In this document: positions 1 through 8,316 of the stretch, in pieces
How the letters are laid out: each line of letters begins with the position of its first letter
How positions within the stretch are numbered: the first letter of the stretch is position 1
Assembly: GCA_947453825.1 (NCBI GenBank)
Contig: CANGHN010000004.1
Coordinates: 1-64,000 of the forward strand
Reading direction: 5' to 3'
Origin: Betaproteobacteria bacterium
GTDB taxonomy: Bacteria; Pseudomonadota; Gammaproteobacteria; Burkholderiales; Burkholderiaceae
DNA: 64,000 nucleotides
Program-made: the position numbers and the translations under genes
The notes under the pieces: generated by a model
Told to the model about the DNA's origin: nothing
The model's database searches: none
The model's input: the letters and a program-made list of their open reading frames with translations, nothing else

Positions 1-170
1 AATTGCAAATCGCCAAAATGAATGTGGATGAGAACCAAGGTGTTCCTGCCCAATTCAACATTCGTGGCATTCCTACCCTGATCCTCTTCAAAAATGGCAC
101 CGTGGCTGCTCAAAAAGTAGGCGCTTTGGCTAAATCCCAGTTAACTGCATTTATTGATAGTCATCTGTAA
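1..170 (+). CDS. trxA: Thioredoxin, C-terminal part (cut by window edge)
   Basis: The window opens inside this gene; reading from base 3 gives the last 55 residues and a TAA at 168-170. The visible part contains the cis-proline loop (RGIPTL) and the FKNG turn that follows it, both hallmarks of thioredoxin 1, and ends in the usual amphipathic helix. The CxxC redox site lies outside the window. Thioredoxin reduces cytoplasmic protein disulfides. The order trxA-rho is common in proteobacteria and supports the call. Family assignment is firm; the paralogue identity is inferred from context. Confidence 0.9.
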   Translation, partial: LQIAKMNVDENQGVPAQFNIRGIPTLILFKNGTVAAQKVGALAKSQLTAFIDSHL

Positions 171-180
171 ATAGTCTCAG

Positions 181-213
181 ACCACATGTTCACCCGTTGA
201 GCCTGTGGTTTTT
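181..213 (+). terminator. Possible trxA terminator
   Basis: ACCACA (181-186) can pair with TGTGGT (204-209), followed by a short T run to 213. The stem is only six pairs with a long loop, so this is a weak intrinsic terminator candidate about ten bases after the trxA stop. Confidence 0.4.
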
Positions 214-438
214 ACCTGCTATACGCTCTTTTTTTAGTGTAGTATTGCATTTAACAGTAGTTCAGCGCCTTTCTTTTCCAACGACAGCGCGCCGATTTCC
301 AGCAATTTACTTCCCCCTTCTTTAAGCAAATTTCCCAAATTCTGTTTTTTCACATCTGCCTGATCTCAATCAGGGCAGCGATACCCCAAAACCAACCCCC
401 CATATTTCTTTTTATCTTTACCAACACCCGAGAACCAC
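214..438 (+). promoter_or_regulatory. Long pyrimidine-rich leader of rho
   Basis: No gene is visible here. The stretch from about 260 to 355 is rich in C and T and poor in G, the composition Rho binds, and is followed by a hairpin (CCTGAT 359-364 with ATCAGG 369-374). In E. coli rho is autoregulated by premature termination in its leader (known). Attenuation here is an inference from composition. Confidence 0.35.
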
Positions 439-1701
439 ATGCAATTAACTGAACTCAAAGTCCTCCACGTATCCGCTCTGCTCGAAATGGCAGCTAGCCT
501 GGAGATTGAAAACACCCAACGGATGCGCAAACAAGAATTGATGTTTGCCATTTTGAAAAAACGTGCGAAAGCTGGTGAAACAGTATTCGGCGATGGCACT
601 TTGGAAGTATTGCCTGATGGCTTTGGTTTCTTGCGCTCTCCTGAAGCCTCTTATATGGCTTCGCCTGACGACATCTATATCTCCCCTGCACAGATTCGCC
701 GCTTTAACTTACACACTGGTGACAGCGTGGAAGGTGAAGTGCGAACCCCTAAAGATGGTGAGCGCTACTTTGCGTTAGTTAAGGTTGATAAGATTAATGG
801 CTTAGCTCCAGAGGCGCTCAAGAACCGCATCATGTTCGAGAACTTAACGCCATTGCACCCAAACCGTGTCATTAGCTTAGAGCGCGATATCAAGGCTGAA
901 GAGAATCTTACTGGCCGTATTATCGACATGATCTCCCCGATTGGTTACGGCCAGCGTGGTTTGATTGTGGCATCACCAAAGTCTGGTAAGACTGTGATGA
1001 TGCAGCACATTGCACACGCAATTGCAGCTAACAATCCTGAAGCGATCCTGATCGTATTGCTCGTTGATGAGCGCCCTGAAGAGGTGACTGAGATGCAACG
1101 CTCCGTTCGGGGTGAAGTAGTTGCGTCTACTTTTGATGAGCCTGCAGTTCGTCACGTTCAAGTTGCCGAGATGGTCATTGAAAAAGCAAAGCGTTTAGTG
1201 GAGATGGGTAAAGATGTGATCATCTTGCTTGACTCGATTACCCGCCTTGCTCGCGCATACAACACAGTAGTTCCTTCATCAGGCAAAGTACTGTCTGGTG
1301 GTGTGGACGCGAATGCATTGCAACGTCCAAAACGCTTCTTCGGTGCCGCTCGTAATATTGAAGAAGGTGGTTCATTAACCATCATCGCTACAGCCCTCAT
1401 TGAAACCGGTAGCCGAATGGATGACCTCATCTACGAGGAATTCAAGGGTACTGGCAATATGGAAGTTCACCTTGAGCGTCGTTTGGCTGAACGTCGTGTT
1501 TACCCATCGATTAACCTTAACAAGTCTGGCACCCGCCGCGAGGAACTCTTGGTCAAGGCTGAGAATCTCCAGAAGATCTGGGTACTACGTAAATTACTGG
1601 CTGATATGGACGATATCGAGGCAATGAACTTCATCGTGGATAAGCTCAAATCAACCAAAAACAACGGTGAATTCTTTGATTTAATGCGTCGCGGAGGCTA
1701 A
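439..1701 (+). CDS. rho: Transcription termination factor Rho
   Basis: A 420-residue protein, the normal size for Rho, the hexameric RNA-dependent ATPase/translocase that ends transcription. The N-terminal helical domain is followed by the cold-shock RNA-binding fold (GFGFLRSP near residues 61-68). The P-loop has K184 in a PKSGKT motif, a Walker B segment lies near IILLDSITR, and the Q/R-loop region [20 protein letters not shown] is intact. The start ATG at 439 fits the usual MQLTELK N-terminus. It follows trxA and has its own long leader and a strong terminator. Confidence 0.98.
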   Translation: MQLTELKVLHVSALLEMAASLEIENTQRMRKQELMFAILKKRAKAGETVFGDGTLEVLPDGFGFLRSPEASYMASPDDIYISPAQIRRFNLHTGDSVEGEVRTPKDGERYFALVKVDKINGLAPEALKNRIMFENLTPLHPNRVISLERDIKAEENLTGRIIDMISPIGYGQRGLIVASPKSGKTVMMQHIAHAIAANNPEAILIVLLVDERPEEVTEMQRSVRGEVVASTFDEPAVRHVQVAEMVIEKAKRLVEMGKDVIILLDSITRLARAYNTVVPSSGKVLSGGVDANALQRPKRFFGAARNIEEGGSLTIIATALIETGSRMDDLIYEEFKGTGNMEVHLERRLAERRVYPSINLNKSGTRREELLVKAENLQKIWVLRKLLADMDDIEAMNFIVDKLKSTKNNGEFFDLMRRGG

Positions 1702-1706
1702 TTTAG

Positions 1707-1742
1707 AGGTCTGAAGGGCTGTTTTAGCCCTTTTTAGACCTT
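1707..1742 (+). terminator. rho terminator
   Basis: Nested inverted repeats just after the rho stop: AGGTCT (1707-1712) with AGACCT (1736-1741), and inside it AGGGCT (1715-1720) with AGCCCT (1726-1731), with T-rich bases in the right arm. Confidence 0.75.
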
Positions 1743-1854
1743 CAAAGCGCGCTTTGTTGTTGATTTCATGGCATAATTTCGCCTTTACTGCATTTAACTT
1801 GGGTAAGTATTTAGCTTAATTAGCTTAAACGGCTGCCCGCTTATAGGACTCAAA

Positions 1855-2202
1855 ATGAAACCTGGCATTCACCCCGAATATCGTGAAATCGTCTTTGTAG
1901 ACGTTTCCAACAACTTCAGCTTCAAGACTCGCTCCACTATGTCTACTAAAGAGACAATCAAGTGGGAAGATGGCAATGAATATCCATTGGCCAAGATCGA
2001 GACTTCTTCTGAATCACATCCTTTCTACACCGGCACCCAAAAGATCATGGATACCGCTGGTCGTGTTGAGAAATTCCGTCAGAAATTCGGCACTAAAGCT
2101 GTTGCTAAAGCCTCTGGCGATGGTGCTGCTAAAACTGCTGAGAAAAAAGCTGCTGCTGCAGAAGCGAAAGCTGCTGAAAAGCCAGCTAAGAAAAAGGCTT
2201 AA
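1855..2202 (+). CDS. rpmE2: 50S ribosomal protein L31, zinc-free type B
   Basis: The first ~85 residues match type B L31 (KPGIHPEYR start, [10 protein letters not shown] in the middle). The cysteines that bind zinc in type A L31 are absent, so this is the C-minus form. Residues ~86-115 are a low-complexity Ala/Lys tail, making the protein longer than the ~85-residue core; such basic tails occur in betaproteobacterial L31. A good Shine-Dalgarno (AGGAC) precedes the ATG. In bacteria with both forms, the zinc-free one is induced by zinc shortage; whether a second copy exists here cannot be seen. Confidence 0.93.
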   Translation: MKPGIHPEYREIVFVDVSNNFSFKTRSTMSTKETIKWEDGNEYPLAKIETSSESHPFYTGTQKIMDTAGRVEKFRQKFGTKAVAKASGDGAAKTAEKKAAAAEAKAAEKPAKKKA

Positions 2203-2254
2203 TACACCTCAAATTTGCAGGGTATGGAAAATACCATCTCTGCGAGATAATCAA

Positions 2255-2276
2255 GGCAGCGTTTGCTGCCTTTTTT
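2255..2276 (+). terminator. rpmE terminator
   Basis: GGCAGC (2255-2260), a four-base loop, GCTGCC (2265-2270) and six Ts: a classic intrinsic terminator. Confidence 0.9.
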
Positions 2277-2302
2277 ATTGCTTGTTTTATTAATTAGAGT
2301 TC

Positions 2303-4021
2303 ATGGTCAAACTTACCGCTGCCGCTACCAAATCCATTCCGCGCATTATTATTTTTGCGCTGACCTTGGTTTATGGTTTTTCTGGCCTCTTCTTTCGTGA
2401 CCCATGGAAAAATGAAGATGCTATTGGTTTTGGTGGCATGTGGACCTTGTTTCGTGGCAACTCACTTGATTGGGTTGTTCCACACTTAGCCGGTCGTGAT
2501 ATTTCACTGGGTACGCCGCTGCCCTACTGGATGGGCGCTACCCTCATCGAACTCTTTAGTCGCTTTATCGGCGCAGCTAATGCAGCTCGCCTGTATTCTG
2601 CTATTTGCTTTTTTGCTGCAGCCCTAGCGATTTGGTATGCCACCTACTTGTTAGGTCGTCGTCGCGAAGTGCAACCAATGGCACTTGCTGTTGGTGGACA
2701 ACCCGACATGAAGAGCTATGGAATGACATTGGCCGATGGTGCGCTACTCATCTTCTTAGCCTGCGTTGGTCTTGCGCAGCGTGCACACGAAACTACGCCA
2801 ATGATGGCACAACTCATGGGCATCAGTATCGTGCTCTATGGCACTGTACGGGGATTAGATAAACCCTGGCAAGGCGGTCTGTGGACTGGATTGGGCATTA
2901 GCATTGTGGCTCTTTCGAGCAACCTCACATTAAGCTTAATCGTCGTCGGATCTACCATCATTGCCGTCCTGGCAAGCAATGCAAAATTACGCTTTCGATG
3001 GACGCTCACAAGCACCGTATTAGGACTGCTGGGTTTTGCGCTCTGGCCAGCGCTCTGGCATATTAACAACTTACCACTGGAATGGCGCCATATTGCTGAG
3101 CAAGGTTGGCGCAATATGCCGGAGATGCGTTCATCGCCCTCGATGGATTCTCTAGGATTCTTGAGCGTCAACTTCTGGGCTTACGCATGGCCGGTCTGGC
3201 CCTTAGCGATTGTTTCACTAGCTCACTGGGGTCGCATTAAAGAGGCTGGCGCCTGGCGCGCTCCTCATCTTTGCATTCCGCTAAGTTTATTTATTGGCAG
3301 CCTCATCTATACCCTCTTTCGTCTTGAGGCAAATGAGCATGACTTGATGATCATGATTCCAAGTCTTTCTATCATTGCCGCTTTCAGCCTGCCAATTCTG
3401 AAGCGTAGCGTCATTAGCTTTATCGATTGGTTTGCAATGTTTAGCTTTACCTTAATTGCATTAGCAATTTGGATTATCTGGCTAGCAAAGGTCACCGGCT
3501 TCCCAGAATCAACCGCCGCTAATGTCACACGTTTGCTTCCGGGCTTTGAAGCGCAATTTAATTATCTAGCCTTTGTGGTTGCGCTAGTCATTACCGCTCT
3601 ATGGCTTGCGGTTGTTCGCTGGAGAACATCACGCGCCCCAAAAGAAATTTGGCGCTGCCTGATCATTTCTGCGTCTGGTACTACCCTGATGTGGGTTTTG
3701 CTCATGACACTTTGGTTACCCACTATCAATTACGCTAAAACCTATCGCCATGTTTCTGCGCGTCTGTCACAAGTAATACCTGCTAGTAGTGCCTGCATCA
3801 ACACCAGTAATTTAGGTTTTGCACAGCTAGCTTCTTTTGAATACTTTAGCAAACTGACTTTCCGTGATGATGCTGATTGCCCATGGATGCTGACACATAC
3901 CCAATCAGAAGCCAAAGCATACGCCCAACTCAACAATAAAAAACTTCATCTGATCTGGGAAGATCGCCGTGCAGCTGACCGAGACGAGCGCTTGCGTCTC
4001 TACGAAGTTTTGCCGGAATAA
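2303..4021 (+). CDS. ArnT-like membrane glycosyltransferase
   Basis: A 572-residue protein with about a dozen hydrophobic helices. It resembles the ArnT/PMT glycosyltransferases that use undecaprenyl-phosphate sugars. After the first helix comes an acidic loop RDPWKNEDA (32-40), where this superfamily carries its catalytic Asp/Glu. The soluble C-terminus (from ~490) would be periplasmic. The usual acceptor of ArnT is lipid A, but substrate and acceptor cannot be read from sequence. It runs four bases ahead of the MATE gene, so the two are probably co-transcribed. Confidence 0.65.
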   Translation: MVKLTAAATKSIPRIIIFALTLVYGFSGLFFRDPWKNEDAIGFGGMWTLFRGNSLDWVVPHLAGRDISLGTPLPYWMGATLIELFSRFIGAANAARLYSAICFFAAALAIWYATYLLGRRREVQPMALAVGGQPDMKSYGMTLADGALLIFLACVGLAQRAHETTPMMAQLMGISIVLYGTVRGLDKPWQGGLWTGLGISIVALSSNLTLSLIVVGSTIIAVLASNAKLRFRWTLTSTVLGLLGFALWPALWHINNLPLEWRHIAEQGWRNMPEMRSSPSMDSLGFLSVNFWAYAWPVWPLAIVSLAHWGRIKEAGAWRAPHLCIPLSLFIGSLIYTLFRLEANEHDLMIMIPSLSIIAAFSLPILKRSVISFIDWFAMFSFTLIALAIWIIWLAKVTGFPESTAANVTRLLPGFEAQFNYLAFVVALVITALWLAVVRWRTSRAPKEIWRCLIISASGTTLMWVLLMTLWLPTINYAKTYRHVSARLSQVIPASSACINTSNLGFAQLASFEYFSKLTFRDDADCPWMLTHTQSEAKAYAQLNNKKLHLIWEDRRAADRDERLRLYEVLPE

Positions 4022-4024
4022 ATC

Positions 4025-5416
4025 GTGCTGCACTTTAAATTATCGCGCTTGCGCGAGGATATTCCTGCCCTTCTGAAATTAGCCGGCCCTTTACTCATTG
4101 GACAATTAGCAGTTATCGCCTTTGGTGTTCTCGATACTGCAATGACGGCACGTTACTCGGCCGATGATCTTGCTGCCCTAGCTATGGCATCAGCCATCTT
4201 CATAAGTATCTATGTTGGCTTAACTGGCGTGGTATCTGCACTTGCTCCAATTGCTGGACAACTTTTTGGAGCTAAACGATATTCAGAAATTGGCGAAGAA
4301 GTAAGACAGGCGACATGGCTGGCGCTTGGCTTAACCGTCTTGGGCTGCTTTGTTTTACTGAATGCAGATCACTTGCTTGCAATCTCGCGTCTTAGCCCAG
4401 AAATAGAGAATAAAGCAAAGTTATATCTCACTATTTTGGCCTTAGGACTACCCGCAAGCATGGGCATGCGTGTCTTAATGGCACTACACAATGCGGTGTC
4501 ACGCCCAACGGTCATCACTACCGTCCAACTCATTGGGCTTGCGCTCAAATTACCGTTGAACTTGCTTTTTATCTATGGTGGCCTGGGAATTGAAGGTATG
4601 GGTGGACCGGGTTGTGCAGTGGCCACTGTCATTATTAATTGGTCTTGGCTCCTCATGACCTTGGGCTTTGTGTTGCTTGATCGCTTCTATCGACCCTTTA
4701 AGATTTTTGAACGCTTTAGCATGCCAGACTGGCAACGAATTTGGACCTTACTAAAACTCGGCGCACCAATTGGCTTTAGTTACTTGATCGAAGTAACCTC
4801 ATTCACCTTCATGTCCTTATTTATTGCACGCCTGGGAACCACTGCCCTGGCTGGCCATCAAATTGTAGCCAATATGGGTACAGTAATTTATATGGTGCCG
4901 CTTTCTTTATCGATTGCTACTATGACATTAGTATCGCAATCCATTGGCGCTAAGAAACTCGAGCGTGCTGAGGAGATTGGTTGGTCATCAGTATTTTTCA
5001 CAACCTTGGTTTGTGTGGTGATCGGTATTGCAGTTTGGTGCTTCAGAATGCAACTACTGGATTTGTATGATCCTCCAGCAGAAGTTAAACTGTTTTCAAT
5101 TCCACTCTTTTTATTCATTGCTTTTTACCAAGTCTTTGATGCCTTGCAAGTCACAGCGGCATTTATTTTGCGCGCCTATCGTATTGCCTTTTGGCCGATG
5201 CTTATTTATGCGGGCTCACTCTGGGGTGTAGGACTTGGTGGCGGCTATCTCTTAGGCTTTAATGTTCTTGGAAATACACCGACCTTCTTACAAGGCGCTA
5301 ACGGCTTTTGGGCCGGCAATAGTATTAGCTTGGGATTAGCTGCTTGCTTACTACTCTATCTCTTTAGAAAAACAGCGGAGCGCTATGAAAAAACGCATCC
5401 GCCGCTTAAAGTCTGA
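4025..5416 (+). CDS. MATE family multidrug/cation exporter
   Basis: A 463-residue protein with twelve predicted membrane segments arranged as two homologous halves, the normal length for NorM-type MATE transporters, which expel cationic compounds using Na+ or H+ gradients. The first helix has the typical LAGPLLIGQLA and VLDTAMTARY patterns; the second half repeats them (LKLGAPIGFSYLIEV). The start is GTG at 4025, four bases after the upstream stop, suggesting translational coupling. Substrate unknown. Confidence 0.9.
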   Translation: MLHFKLSRLREDIPALLKLAGPLLIGQLAVIAFGVLDTAMTARYSADDLAALAMASAIFISIYVGLTGVVSALAPIAGQLFGAKRYSEIGEEVRQATWLALGLTVLGCFVLLNADHLLAISRLSPEIENKAKLYLTILALGLPASMGMRVLMALHNAVSRPTVITTVQLIGLALKLPLNLLFIYGGLGIEGMGGPGCAVATVIINWSWLLMTLGFVLLDRFYRPFKIFERFSMPDWQRIWTLLKLGAPIGFSYLIEVTSFTFMSLFIARLGTTALAGHQIVANMGTVIYMVPLSLSIATMTLVSQSIGAKKLERAEEIGWSSVFFTTLVCVVIGIAVWCFRMQLLDLYDPPAEVKLFSIPLFLFIAFYQVFDALQVTAAFILRAYRIAFWPMLIYAGSLWGVGLGGGYLLGFNVLGNTPTFLQGANGFWAGNSISLGLAACLLLYLFRKTAERYEKTHPPLKV

Positions 5417-5430
5417 AGAAATGACTAGGA

Positions 5431-5886
5431 CTAACGATAAGCTGGTCCAGAGGCAGGATAACTAGGAACCTGATTTCCTTTGGAATACATGCACTGTTGG
5501 TAAGCGATGTTGTATTGGGCCTGAGCCTGATTTTCTTTGCCAGATGCATTCATTGCACCAATAGCTGCGCCACCTAATAAACCAACACCAGCACCAGTAC
5601 CTACGTTTGTATGACTGCCACCACCAATCACGGTGCCAGCAGCAGCGCCTAATGCCGCTGCAACCGCCGCACTAGTCACGCCATCTTTCAAAGCAGCATT
5701 ACTACTGTCTTTAATAGAGCTGGCAGCAAACTCGCGACACTGTTGGTCCTCTTGCTTAAACACTTCAAAAGGCTTACCTTCGCGCGGCATGATGGCAATG
5801 GTTGGCCCAGTAGGCGCAGATACGCATGCAGTTAATGAAGCCAGCAGTGAAGCAGTGATCACTGCGGTACGAGCAAATCGTTTCAT
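5431..5886 (-). CDS. Glycine-zipper outer-membrane lipoprotein
   Basis: A 151-residue protein with a lipoprotein signal (lipobox LTAC, C21). Residues ~72-115 are a glycine/alanine-rich helical hairpin (ALGAAAGTVIGGG, AGVGLLGGAAIGA) typical of glycine-zipper proteins that sit in or against membranes. Two further cysteines (in DQQCREF and YQQCMYSKG) could form a disulfide. The family is common in proteobacteria and of unknown function. Convergent with the MATE gene, 14 bases apart. Confidence 0.75.
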   Translation of the reverse strand: MKRFARTAVITASLLASLTACVSAPTGPTIAIMPREGKPFEVFKQEDQQCREFAASSIKDSSNAALKDGVTSAAVAAALGAAAGTVIGGGSHTNVGTGAGVGLLGGAAIGAMNASGKENQAQAQYNIAYQQCMYSKGNQVPSYPASGPAYR

Positions 5887-5945
5887 ATCAAACCCTCAAA
5901 TAATCTGATTTATTTTTTGATGTATGTTTGTATTGCTACAAAACA

Positions 5946-6377
5946 TCAATACTGTGGTCGCACGCGAGGCGCGCTGCTCGTAGGCGGAGTTGCTGGCTGC
6001 GTTTGCCAGCCTGTTGGACATTCCTGGGCATACGGAAAGTATTTACCACTGGCTTCACAGTAATACCAAATCGCTGGCTGTGGCTGAGCTGCCAAAACCA
6101 TAGGTGGGGGTGGAGGTGCGTAAACCACTGGGGGAGCATAGTAAGTGCCAGCATAAGGGCCGTAATATCCGCCGCCATATGCCCAATTACCCCTCCAACC
6201 TGGGCCCCAGCCATGACCCCATCCAGGACCATAAGCTGCTGGTCGCCAACCACCACCATAGCCACCACCCACTGAAACATTCCACCCCACATTACCTGCT
6301 TTGGCAATGACAGGCGATAACATCAGCAGAGTTGCCAAGGTAATACCTAAGGCTTTGAATTTATTGATCTGTTTCAT
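5946..6377 (-). CDS. Exported Gly/Tyr/Pro-rich protein of unknown function
   Basis: I place the start at the ATG at 6377 because AGAGGGG lies just upstream and a clean signal peptide (cut after ...VIAKA) follows; an upstream start would spoil it. The 143-residue product has a low-complexity Gly/Trp/Tyr region, a run of prolines, then a module WYYCEASGKYFPYAQECPTGWQ-type with two cysteines. That closing module recurs in many small exported proteobacterial proteins. Likely periplasmic or surface exposed; function unknown. Confidence 0.75.
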   Translation of the reverse strand: MKQINKFKALGITLATLLMLSPVIAKAGNVGWNVSVGGGYGGGWRPAAYGPGWGHGWGPGWRGNWAYGGGYYGPYAGTYYAPPVVYAPPPPPMVLAAQPQPAIWYYCEASGKYFPYAQECPTGWQTQPATPPTSSAPRVRPQY

Positions 6378-6466
6378 AGTCGACCCCTCTATTTGGTCTC
6401 TTGTTTTTACTACCCTTACTTCATATAACGCTTTCAAGCGAGGCAGGCTGACAAGAAAATCATTAT

Positions 6467-7462
6467 TTATTGCTCTAATTTTGCGCCAGATTGTAGAACC
6501 ACTCTACTCCACTTATTAGACTCTGCGGCAATCAATTTGGAGAGGTCTTGGGGGCTTCCTGGGGATGACTCTAAACCACCCGCCAAGAGTCGATTTTTAA
6601 TCTGTGAATTATTCAAGGTCTGACGGGTGATCTGATTAAGGCGCTTTTGGATATCTAGCGGTAAATGTGCTGGGGCCATTAATGAGAACCAAGAAACCGC
6701 CTCAAATCCTGGCAAACCCTGCTCTGCAAGTGTTGGTATTTCAGGGGCAGAGTTTGAGCGCTTTAAAGTAGTAACCCCCAAAGCTTGAACCTCACCCGCC
6801 TTAATTAAAGCAAGTGATGAAGATAAATTATCAAAGAGTATCGAAATACGGCCGCTGACTAAGTCTGGCAAAGATTGCGCACGACCCTTATAGGGAATAT
6901 GCCGAATCTGAATACCCGCCATCTCTTTAAATAATTCACCAGACATATGCAGTGAAGTGCCAACACCCGAAGATCCAAAAGTCAATTGATTGGGCTTCGC
7001 CTTAGCAAGCTCGATTAACTCGTGCACATTATTGACGCCTAATTGTTTATTCACAATTAAGACATTGGGCGTACTGGCCAAAAAACTAATCGGGGTAAAG
7101 TCTTTAATGGGATCAAAAGACATTTTTTCATAAAGGGCACCATTAATCGCGTGAATACCTACCGTACCAATGAGCAAGGTATAGCCATCTGGATCACTCT
7201 TTGCAACTAAGTCTGCGCCAATATTACCGCCATAACCAGGGCGATTTTCAACTAATACTGGTACGCCTAAACTCTGCTGCCAGCTCTCAGCTAGAACGCG
7301 CGCCAAGATATCGGGGGCTCCTCCTGGAGTGAAGCTAACAATAATCCGAATTGGCTGTTTAGGCCACCCCGCCTTTGCTGATAGATTGGTTTGCGCGTGA
7401 GAGGTGCCAATGCAGAGACATAAAATAAGTAAGAGGCTGTGAGCCACTTTTGAAAATTGCAT
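6467..7462 (-). CDS. Bug/TctC-family periplasmic carboxylate receptor (1)
   Basis: A ~331-residue secreted receptor. After a signal peptide (cut near SHAQ) comes the family motif SFTPGGAPD, which shapes the ligand pocket, then the DGYTLLIG and HIPYKG segments seen in all Bug proteins. These bind organic acids such as tricarboxylates, aromatic acids or amino acids and pass them to TctAB-type carriers or other systems. No TctA/TctB gene is near. The ATG at 7462 is preferred to a GTG nine bases earlier since AGGTGAAGG precedes it. Ligand unknown. Confidence 0.9.
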   Translation of the reverse strand: MQFSKVAHSLLLILCLCIGTSHAQTNLSAKAGWPKQPIRIIVSFTPGGAPDILARVLAESWQQSLGVPVLVENRPGYGGNIGADLVAKSDPDGYTLLIGTVGIHAINGALYEKMSFDPIKDFTPISFLASTPNVLIVNKQLGVNNVHELIELAKAKPNQLTFGSSGVGTSLHMSGELFKEMAGIQIRHIPYKGRAQSLPDLVSGRISILFDNLSSSLALIKAGEVQALGVTTLKRSNSAPEIPTLAEQGLPGFEAVSWFSLMAPAHLPLDIQKRLNQITRQTLNNSQIKNRLLAGGLESSPGSPQDLSKLIAAESNKWSRVVLQSGAKLEQ

Positions 7463-7497
7463 TACCTTCACCTAGAAATTGTATGGATGCTTAAATA

Positions 7498-8061
7498 CTA
7501 AAAGCCAAATCGGCCTCTTAGCCAAAGCCAGCCCTCATAACGAGTTGGATCATCGGCACAAGGACCAATGCCACACTCCAGTAAGGTCGAGAGTAGATTA
7601 GCAAAAACTAGCAGGATAAAAATGATGACTAATGCATTGGCAAATAGGGAACGGGAGCGCACATCACGGTTGGGCAACATGAGTAAGATTGCTTGCCCTG
7701 CTAAGAGTCCCATATAGCCAACAAAGGCCCAGGTATAAAAATGCAATTCCAAAAATGTAGCTCCAAAGCCTTTATCGCCAGGCAGAATATGCAAGAGTAC
7801 TTGGCGAAGTGACACCGCCATTCCAACCAAACCACCCATAATGCCCCAGCCATAATGGGATGAGTAGGCGCCGCAACGAATATTCAGGACTAATGCGAAG
7901 CCAATAATGACAAAGCCAATACGTTGCATCAAACATAAAGGGCAAGGTAGCTCCCCAAAATACAGTTGATCTACGAAGGCATAGGAAAGCATACCCACTA
8001 CTGCAAGCAAGGCCAGTTGATTGCCAAGCGCTGCTAGTGAGGGAAAAGAGAGTTTGCTCAC
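7498..8061 (-). CDS. dsbB: DsbB-like disulfide bond formation protein
   Basis: A 187-residue inner-membrane protein with about five hydrophobic segments. The quinone-reducing pair CPLC (C40, C43) after the first helix and the following QR are conserved. The second pair, which in E. coli lies in the periplasmic loop before the last helix, is missing there; instead C163 and C168 (CGIGPC) sit after an extra C-terminal helix. I believe this layout occurs in other Burkholderiales. Expected role: reoxidising a DsbA-like partner. Start is GTG at 8061, eight bases past the stop of the small membrane gene. Confidence 0.88.
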   Translation of the reverse strand: MSKLSFPSLAALGNQLALLAVVGMLSYAFVDQLYFGELPCPLCLMQRIGFVIIGFALVLNIRCGAYSSHYGWGIMGGLVGMAVSLRQVLLHILPGDKGFGATFLELHFYTWAFVGYMGLLAGQAILLMLPNRDVRSRSLFANALVIIFILLVFANLLSTLLECGIGPCADDPTRYEGWLWLRGRFGF

Positions 8062-8067
8062 AATGAA

Positions 8068-8226
8068 CTACAAACTAATATTGAGATGGGAAGTGGCGTG
8101 GAAGCGGAACCAGACAAGCAGTATTCCCACCGTAATTGCCAACACGAAAAGTCCTGCAATACGCTTCTCAAACCAGACGAGTATCAGTCCGATAAAGGCA
8201 CTTAGAAAAGGCAGAAACATATACAT
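8068..8226 (-). CDS. Small membrane protein, DUF5993-like
   Basis: A 52-residue frame with two hydrophobic helices (FLPFLSAFIGLILVWF and GLFVLAITVGILLVWF) linked by a basic turn (EKRIAG), ending in HATSHLNISL. Both the pattern and the place, directly upstream of a dsbB-like gene with a six-base gap, match what I recall of DUF5993 proteins. Start is ATG at 8226 or the ATG six bases later; no good Shine-Dalgarno is seen for either. It may act with DsbB in quinone-linked disulfide formation, an inference from neighbourhood only. Confidence 0.7.
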   Translation of the reverse strand: MYMFLPFLSAFIGLILVWFEKRIAGLFVLAITVGILLVWFRFHATSHLNISL

Positions 8227-8280
8227 AAAGGAATTCTAGCCCAGGAGCTAGAAAATCAAGACAAATTACCGTAATTCAGG

Positions 8281-8309
8281 GGCTGGGGAATGGTCTTTAG
8301 GGTCCAGCC
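8281..8309. repeat. Inverted repeat between hydrolase and dsbB units
   Basis: GGCTGG (8281-8286) can pair with CCAGCC (8304-8309). It lies just past the end of the alpha/beta-hydrolase gene and may help end its transcript, but no T run follows on either strand. Confidence 0.3.
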
Positions 8310-8316
8310 AAACAGC

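Noticed and set aside
1754-1777. Promoter for rpmE (TTGTTG and CATAAT)
   Set aside because: The spacing of 12 bases is too short for a sigma-70 promoter.
5936-6310. Several overlapping frames on both strands
   Set aside because: They are low-complexity shadows of the Gly/Tyr/Pro-rich gene on the minus strand, which alone has a signal peptide and ribosome site.
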